A stretch of 26,665 bases of DNA from Bdellovibrionaceae bacterium UBA2466 (GTDB lineage Bacteria; Bdellovibrionota; FAC87; UBA2466). This document shows positions 21,762 through 26,665 of the stretch, piece after piece. Positions within the stretch are counted from its first letter, which is position 1. Every line of letters starts with the position of its first letter. The stretch spans positions 275 to 26,939 of the forward strand of contig DDPO01000090.1 in NCBI GenBank assembly GCA_002342225.1, written 5' to 3'. Under the pieces are notes generated by a model. That model searched no databases. It saw only the letters and a list, made by a program, of their open reading frames with translations, and had not been told where the DNA came from. Both the position numbers and the translations under genes were made by a program.

Positions 21762-24159
21762 GCGTGTTCTCTGCTTTCAGTGAGTGATTCGGTAAGTGAA
21801 CCCAACCCGCTTGAGTGATTTTGAACCGTAGCTCGGGTAAATTATAAACTGACAGGTTTGAAGCTATCCCTAGTTGGAAATCTCCATCTTCTTGAGCTTC
21901 GAAAAGTGCTGTGAAATGGCCATTTGAGAAAATATTGACACTTCCTGCTCGTTCACCTTCTCGCATAAGACCTACAGTGATTCCGCCTGTCTCTAAATGC
22001 CCTCGAACCACCAAGAGGTCTCCTTTGTTTTGTCGACGAGGGAAAGTGATGAGAAGATCGGTGTCGTTTTGAGCAGGGCTAACATCTGCAAACCATCTCA
22101 TTGCAAGTTGAGACTTTGAACGGTCTTGATGAACAAGCATGTGGGTGTCTTTAGGCTGCTCTGGGAACCCGTCAAACCTCCAAAAGTTATTTTGTGACTT
22201 TATTTCCTTTGCTTGAAAGAGCACTTCGCTTTGAGAGATGGGGTGAATAGCGATTGACTCCGGCAGCGGCATTGTGTCGGTTTGAACTGGGTGTGTTCCC
22301 CAAAGAAATCGATTCGGATTTAAATCTAATAGCTCTTGATAAAGCGGAGAGTCCCCGAAGGGAAGTATCAAAGTCATGGGCTTCGATAATGAACTTGGGG
22401 AAATTATTTTCTTTAGGCTTACTAAACAACGTTCTTGAGATTTCGGAAGTTCGATTCCTTGAAACCCCTGCCAAGTTGGAAAATAAAGTCTGGCAGATTT
22501 AGTGTTGTGATCGAGATCGACACGAAGAGTTCTCGACCAATCGAACCGATAAAGGTAACTCATCTCAATAGGGACATACCGAATAATGGGCCAGAGAGTT
22601 GAAAAGGGACAACGGTCACCGCCAAATTCAGCCACTCGAAATTCAGGGGCAGAACCCAGATACTCCCCGTAGTTAACTTTTCTCTCACTTGCAGTTTTTA
22701 GAGCGGTTGATTTTAAAAGCATGAGATCTTCTGCAGGGCCACGTGCAGCACTTTCATAATCGAGAGCAAGTCGTTTAAGGTTTCTCTCTTGAATAGGTCT
22801 TAGAACTGATCCAAATCCCCAGATTGTGAGAAGAAGGAAAGTAATCCCGAAAGCAGATCCCCCGATGCGGTTCCAATTTAGTTTTTGCTTTCGGGGGAAG
22901 AACACACACTGCACGAGCCAAGCTAATCCCCACCACGAAATGACCTCCCCATAGAAATGGTGCCGCTGCCAAAACTGAGTGGTGAAAAGGGTCGCTAAAA
23001 AGGAAAGCCATCCTAAATAAAGAATCCCAAACCTTAAATGAACAGCGAAGAGTGTAAAAACTGTAGTGATAGCCAGAGGTAGAGCTAACGGCTCAAGAAG
23101 TTTTATTGCGGTTGCTCTTAGAGAAAAAAATACGTTCAGCTTTGAATCGGGTAACCCGGTCGGAGCTTCCTGAAAGCGAAAGGGGAGAGTGATAATTCGC
23201 AGAGCTGAAGCGTAGATGCGAGTCAAAAAATCGGCTGGCAGAGTTCTTAGATAAATTTCGTTGAAGCTTTTTCTTTTTGAAAGCGCACTTTGAGATTGGG
23301 TCACAAATGTATTGTTAGCATCGATATATTCGTCCAGATGCAGATAGCCCATGTCGTAGGGTGGGCGAGTTAGCCCCAGAGAGTTGTCGAGCGAACTCAT
23401 GTAGCCAGCTGAAGCTTGTTGGGCATTGAAGTCAAAAATAGGCCTAGGGCTACTTATCAAAAAGAAATAAAGAAGCACAAAAAGGGCCGAGAAGCGGCTT
23501 TTCCAGCGAGCTTGCGGTTTAAGAGGTGTTAAAAATAAGATAGTGAAAATGACAGGTACGATAAAAAGAGCGATCTCTTTTCGACTCCAAGATCCAAATC
23601 CCAAAGCCAGCCCTAAAACCACAGAGAGCCAACCTCCTTTTTCACAGCTCTTGCCAAATCTTACTAAAGCGAGAGTCCCGGAGATAATAGCTAAAATCCA
23701 AGTGGCTCTTACGAAGTCTCGGTCTGGTGCAGATCTTAAAATGTAAAGCTGCAAGGGCGACGACAAAATAAAAAGAGTGAAGAAGGACGAGATAAGAGGA
23801 GATGATCCAATTCTAAAAAGTGCGTAGCTTAAAACAACAACTAGGCCAAAAAAGATGCCACAATCTAGAGGTGTAGAGAGCCCAGCAATAGTGGGCGTAT
23901 AAAAAAGTTCGGAGCGATGAAGTGTACTTGAAACATAAAAAAATCCTACTACCGTTCCGAACATGAAGAAGAGGGCAAAAAGATAGGTGTCTGCTTTTTT
24001 AAAACACTGAGCTAGAAAGTTTCGGGTTTCGTCGAACGTTTTTTTGAAGAGAGACCGATTGAGAACGAGGAAGATCAACGCGAATACAAGCCCTAAGAAC
24101 AGACGAAAATGGGTGTACATCGGATAGGTATTTCTAAGATAGTGAAATACAGCTCCCAA
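21748..24159 (-). CDS. Large polytopic membrane protein with C-terminal periplasmic domain, possible glycosyltransferase
   Basis: This 803-residue product has about eleven membrane segments in its first 450 residues, for example near 15-34, 53-72 and 95-115. A soluble, beta-rich part of about 350 residues follows, ending in a jelly-roll-like stretch ('GDLLVVRGHLETGGITVGLM', 'FQLGIASNLSVY'). The overall plan matches GT-C or GT39/ArnT-like transferases that use polyprenyl-linked sugars, but no catalytic motif could be confirmed, so the function is inferred from its overlap with the GtrB-like gene. The start is a TTG at 24159 with AAGGAGG four bases before it; an ATG at 24120 is the alternative with a weaker site. 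It is divergent from the caspase-like gene. Confidence 0.65.
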   Translation of the reverse strand: MGAVFHYLRNTYPMYTHFRLFLGLVFALIFLVLNRSLFKKTFDETRNFLAQCFKKADTYLFALFFMFGTVVGFFYVSSTLHRSELFYTPTIAGLSTPLDCGIFFGLVVVLSYALFRIGSSPLISSFFTLFILSSPLQLYILRSAPDRDFVRATWILAIISGTLALVRFGKSCEKGGWLSVVLGLALGFGSWSRKEIALFIVPVIFTILFLTPLKPQARWKSRFSALFVLLYFFLISSPRPIFDFNAQQASAGYMSSLDNSLGLTRPPYDMGYLHLDEYIDANNTFVTQSQSALSKRKSFNEIYLRTLPADFLTRIYASALRIITLPFRFQEAPTGLPDSKLNVFFSLRATAIKLLEPLALPLAITTVFTLFAVHLRFGILYLGWLSFLATLFTTQFWQRHHFYGEVISWWGLAWLVQCVFFPRKQKLNWNRIGGSAFGITFLLLTIWGFGSVLRPIQERNLKRLALDYESAARGPAEDLMLLKSTALKTASERKVNYGEYLGSAPEFRVAEFGGDRCPFSTLWPIIRYVPIEMSYLYRFDWSRTLRVDLDHNTKSARLYFPTWQGFQGIELPKSQERCLVSLKKIISPSSLSKPMTLILPFGDSPLYQELLDLNPNRFLWGTHPVQTDTMPLPESIAIHPISQSEVLFQAKEIKSQNNFWRFDGFPEQPKDTHMLVHQDRSKSQLAMRWFADVSPAQNDTDLLITFPRRQNKGDLLVVRGHLETGGITVGLMREGERAGSVNIFSNGHFTALFEAQEDGDFQLGIASNLSVYNLPELRFKITQAGWVHLPNHSLKAENTHGTP

Positions 24160-24257
24160 GCCCCCTCCTTAGTAAGGATTTATTATAGAGGCTCGGCGCT
24201 AAGGGCGGCAAACATTACTTAACGCCCCGAGGTTAACCCTCTCAGAAAAGGTCGGGA

Positions 24258-24263
24258 TATAAT
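24258..24263 (+). promoter_or_regulatory. Candidate -10 element for the caspase-like gene
   Basis: A perfect TATAAT lies 63 bases before the ATG at 24326. No strong -35 is seen at 16-18 bases; the nearest, TTAACC, is 19 bases away. The rest of the 166-base divergent gap holds the dyad GGTTAACC and GC-rich inverted pieces without a clear role. Confidence 0.35.
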
Positions 24264-24325
24264 CTTAAAAGTAGCTTCTTCTTACGCACCCAAAACAATC
24301 CAATAACTACAACCAAAGAGGGTCT

Positions 24326-25126
24326 ATGAAACGATCAACTTTAGCGCTAGTGTGCGCTCTTTCCTTATCTATCATCGGTCATGCCACAACAAGTCGAAAC
24401 GGCTTTGTTGAAAGTGCCGATGCCCGAAACGTGGCTCTTTTAGTAGGGGTCACTTACGGCCTACCTGGAATAGATCTTGATCTTAACAACGTCAGAGAAA
24501 TTGCAACTCACCCCGGCTACAAATTTGATGTAAATGAACTTTGGGAAGAAGAAGGAAGTGTTTCTAACGTAGCTAAAAATTTGACCGATCTCTCTGCAAG
24601 TGTGACCGACGGCGGAACACTCTTCTTTTACTTCTCAGGCCATGGTTCTAAAGAGGGTCTTTTAATGGACGACCGATTGATGAAGATCGGAGAAATAAGA
24701 GCTGCGATTGAAAAAGGTCGCGCAGGAAAAGCTCCACTTGAGCGTTTAGTGATGATGTTCGACTCTTGCTACTCCGGTGCTCTTCTTAATGGCGTAAGAA
24801 AAGTAAGTCATCAAAGAGAAGATGCTAGAGCTTCTGAGGAGTTTGCAAACGCTTTAGTGAAAGAACTTCAAATTGCAAACGGCCGAGACACTTACTGGAA
24901 AAAACTTTTCGTCTTTGCTTCTTCACGCGCTGATGAAACTTCTGCAGCAGGTTCGAATGGTTCAGCTTTCACAGTGAACATGAGAAAAGCTTTCGACGAA
25001 GCGGTTCTAGCCAAAGCCAAAGTCAGTGAGTTTGTGACTAAGACTCAAAAATACACCGCTTCTTATCATCACCCTGTGGCCCGTTTAGTGCCGGTTACAT
25101 TGGGAGATGAAGCTTTAGTGCCTTAA
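24326..25126 (+). CDS. Secreted caspase-like cysteine peptidase (family C14)
   Basis: This 266-residue product has a Sec signal (hydrophobic 6-18, cleavage near 'GHA-TT', 20) and a peptidase C14 core. 'RNVALLVGVTYG' (34-45) is the first strand. 'LFFYFSGHGS' holds catalytic His106 and 'LVMMFDSCYSG' holds catalytic Cys148. 'FVFASSRADETSA' (196-208) and 'SAFTVNMRKAF' (213-223) form the end of the fold. The dyad is intact, so an active enzyme is expected, probably cutting after Lys/Arg or Asp like other bacterial metacaspase/orthocaspase relatives. Export makes a role in programmed cell death inside its own cytoplasm unlikely; periplasmic processing or attack on outside targets fits better. AAAGAGGG precedes the ATG, and a strong terminator follows. 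Confidence 0.87.
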   Translation: MKRSTLALVCALSLSIIGHATTSRNGFVESADARNVALLVGVTYGLPGIDLDLNNVREIATHPGYKFDVNELWEEEGSVSNVAKNLTDLSASVTDGGTLFFYFSGHGSKEGLLMDDRLMKIGEIRAAIEKGRAGKAPLERLVMMFDSCYSGALLNGVRKVSHQREDARASEEFANALVKELQIANGRDTYWKKLFVFASSRADETSAAGSNGSAFTVNMRKAFDEAVLAKAKVSEFVTKTQKYTASYHHPVARLVPVTLGDEALVP

Positions 25127-25164
25127 CCCCTAATAAAAAGTACATAGCCCCAATCCTGTGTAAG

Positions 25165-25200
25165 GCCCCTGGAGATATCCCACTCTAGGGGCTTTTTTTT
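25165..25200 (+). terminator. Rho-independent terminator of the caspase-like gene
   Basis: A ten-pair stem (25165-25174 with 25183-25192, GCCCCT against AGGGGC at its base and one G-T pair) is followed by eight T and another T-rich stretch. It sits 39 bases after the stop. The following 160 bases up to the next gene show TTGACT near 25292 but no convincing -10. Confidence 0.88.
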
Positions 25201-25359
25201 ATTTTTTAGGGCGATTCTGTTTGTTTCATGATTTTAAGATTTTAGCTAACCACTGCCAAAAAAGGGCCCTTCAAAACAGGGCTAAAGTATTGACTTGAAT
25301 ACCAATTCTGTTACCGTGCCGTGCGGCAATCAACTTAATCGTATGGAAGGGATTCATTT

Positions 25360-25998
25360 ATGAAAAATGTTCTGCTCGCTCTATCTTTAGTTAGCGCGTT
25401 GAGCTTTGGCTCAGCAGTCGAATTTAAAGGAACACCGACAAACATCGATGTGTCTGGCACACCGATGAAAGTCTACCCTCAAGCAGCTCTTACAACAGCT
25501 GCTGGACCCGTGAATTTAAAGCTCACAGGTTATGGCATCCGTCAGAAGTCGGTTGCTTTCGTGAAAGTGAATGTTTACTTGGCCACAAGCTACGTCGATG
25601 AAGCTGTGACATTAAATCCCAGTAGCCCCGTTGATTCTCTAAAAACGACGAAAGGTCGCGTGATTGTGCTCGATATGTTGAGAACCATGACAGCACAAGA
25701 TATTCGTGCTGCGTTTGAAGAAGCTCTCGATGTGAACGGAGTTGATATCAACTCTAAAGCTGTTCAATCTGTGTTTTCTAAGTTCCAAGGGGATCTTTAT
25801 GCTGGCAACAGAATCGTTGTTTCTAGCTGCCCCGGTGAGAGAAATCTCGAAACTCTGATGATTGAGCTTCCAAAGAGCAACATCAGCGAAACTGCTAATT
25901 TTCTAGGTTTAGATTTCTGGAAAATCTGGTTCGGTGAGCCTGTAGATGAACTCATGGGTGAACTTAAAGCCAAACTATTAGGAGTTAAAAAACCATGA
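25360..25998 (+). CDS. Secreted chalcone-isomerase-like protein
   Basis: This 212-residue product has a Sec signal (hydrophobic 4-17, cleavage near 'GSA-VE', 19). The mature part fits the chalcone isomerase-like fold found in many bacterial exported proteins. 'LKLTGYGIRQKSVAFVKVNV' (49-68) is the family's opening 'G.G.R.K' strand pair. A helical middle ('DIRAAFEEALDVNG') comes next, and the end 'GLDFWKIWFGEPVDE' gives the typical FW...W.G motif. Bacterial members mostly have no known enzyme activity and may bind fatty acids or other small ligands; true flavonoid chemistry is not expected. The stop overlaps the ATG of the next lipoprotein gene (ATGA), so the two are translationally coupled. 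Confidence 0.78.
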   Translation: MKNVLLALSLVSALSFGSAVEFKGTPTNIDVSGTPMKVYPQAALTTAAGPVNLKLTGYGIRQKSVAFVKVNVYLATSYVDEAVTLNPSSPVDSLKTTKGRVIVLDMLRTMTAQDIRAAFEEALDVNGVDINSKAVQSVFSKFQGDLYAGNRIVVSSCPGERNLETLMIELPKSNISETANFLGLDFWKIWFGEPVDELMGELKAKLLGVKKP

Positions 25999-26665
25999 AG
26001 AAGCTTTTGTTGACCGTTCTTTCTTTAAGCGTTCTTTCTGGCTGCGGTATCAAAGAGATGGCCGATGAGGCCCGAGACAACTTAAGAAAAACGGGGAATG
26101 CTGTTCACTTGCAAGTGTTAACAGTGGCTCTCCAGCAGATGTTGGATCCGGTGAACACCGACAGCTTAACTCCTCCTGTGAGAATGTTCCCTTACGGGGA
26201 CACTTTCAGCAAAGAGGCTAGCTCAAGTGAGATCACTGAGGTTTATCACACCTTTTTGGTCGATGTGAAACTTGGCGGACAGACTGGAAAGTCAAATCCA
26301 ACTGCCAAAGACATGCGACTTCAAGGAAGAAAAGTGAGTCTTGCTGCAGGCGGCGTGATTTCAGCTTTCATACCGCATGAGAAGCTTGAGGAGATTATCC
26401 GAGAGCAGATTTCTCGTGGTGGAAGATATGAAGACACGGCCTATGTCATTCTCTTAACTCGTTATACGTACTTAAGAGATTTCTTCTTCGCATCGGTTGT
26501 AGAGAAATCGGAGCGAGTGAATATGGATTCTGTTAGAAAAGCAGCTGAGTACTTTAAAGAGATTAAGTACATTGCGCAGCTTTCTTTCGTGGATCGCATT
26601 AAACTTCATGTGCCTCAGTTTATTCCAGTGATCAACGACACTAATCCAGATCCTGATACGACTAC
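25995..26665 (+). CDS. Lipoprotein of unknown function (3' end outside window)
   Basis: The frame starts at an ATG overlapping the previous stop and runs open to the window edge (223 codons visible). A lipoprotein signal with the lipobox 'LSGC' (Cys17) is clear. The mature chain begins with a helical, charged part ('EMADEARDNLRKTG'). A mostly alpha-helical body follows, including 'EEIIREQISRGGRYEDTAYV' and 'VRKAAEYFKEIKYIAQL', and it ends within the window in 'FIPVINDTNPDPD'. I recognise no family. Its coupling to the chalcone-isomerase-like gene suggests that the two work at the same place in the envelope. Confidence 0.7.
   Translation, partial: MKKLLLTVLSLSVLSGCGIKEMADEARDNLRKTGNAVHLQVLTVALQQMLDPVNTDSLTPPVRMFPYGDTFSKEASSSEITEVYHTFLVDVKLGGQTGKSNPTAKDMRLQGRKVSLAAGGVISAFIPHEKLEEIIREQISRGGRYEDTAYVILLTRYTYLRDFFFASVVEKSERVNMDSVRKAAEYFKEIKYIAQLSFVDRIKLHVPQFIPVINDTNPDPDTT

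Noticed and set aside
24235..24320. Long-range pairing of ACCCTCT with the Shine-Dalgarno AGAGGGT of the caspase-like gene
   Set aside because: The first part lies upstream of the likely -10 (24258-24263), so it would not be in the transcript.
25278..25330. TAAAGTAT and CCAATTCT as a sigma-28 promoter for the chalcone-isomerase-like gene
   Set aside because: The -10 part matches too poorly and at the wrong spacing.
1..26665. CRISPR arrays, tRNA genes, insertion sequences, prophage or toxin-antitoxin genes
   Set aside because: No regularly spaced repeats, cloverleaf sequences, transposase or phage motifs, or typical small toxin pairs were seen on reading both strands.

Overview
The window is protein-dense DNA from a Gram-negative bacterium, with sparse intergenic space and many genes in overlapping or abutting sets. 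Signal peptides, lipoprotein boxes, a beta-barrel-like protein and periplasmic binding proteins point to a diderm. The order LysM-type protein, dprA, smg, topA, the moderate GC content and the many small secreted proteins of unknown family suggest the Bdellovibrionota (Bdellovibrio relatives). That placement is an inference from gene content, not a proven assignment. No tRNA, rRNA, insertion sequence, phage gene, CRISPR array or origin was seen. No stretch of more than 300 bases lacks a gene; the longest gap, about 230 bases at 25127-25359, holds a strong terminator.

Bases 1-8489 (+ strand) run as one co-directional block: the tail of a LysM-family envelope protein, dprA (natural transformation), smg, topA, a beta-barrel-like outer membrane protein, then four genes of branched-chain acyl-CoA (leucine-type) breakdown. 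Those four are a free-standing biotin carrier, HMG-CoA lyase, enoyl-CoA hydratase and acyl-CoA carboxylase carboxyltransferase. The biotin carboxylase and acyl-CoA dehydrogenase partners are not in the window.

Bases 8514-10390 hold two divergent envelope genes of unknown function, a secreted protein with OB-like repeats (-) and a lipoprotein (+). Bases 10398-15222 (-) are a small secreted protein followed by a complete BMP/Nup-type nucleoside ABC importer (binding protein, double ATPase, two permeases) with 1- to 4-base overlaps. Then come a tandem universal stress protein (-), a monohaem c-type cytochrome-like protein (+) and an orphan sigma-54-dependent NtrC-family regulator (+).

Bases 19087-24159 (-) carry a secreted protein with a duplicated cysteine-paired domain, an RluA-family pseudouridine synthase, a GtrB-like glycosyltransferase and an 803-residue membrane protein; the last three overlap. 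Bases 24326-26665 (+) encode a secreted caspase-like peptidase, a secreted chalcone-isomerase-like protein and the start of a lipoprotein.

The most interesting new signal is the 119-base gap between the universal stress protein and the cytochrome. It holds two back-to-back sigma-54-like promoter matches around a 20-base inverted repeat, one gene away from an orphan sigma-54 activator. This suggests a small self-contained redox/stress regulon. Other points of note are perfect hairpins directly against the start codons of dprA and of the first gene of the nucleoside-importer operon, a sigma-28-like promoter before a lipoprotein, and a secreted caspase homologue with its catalytic dyad intact.
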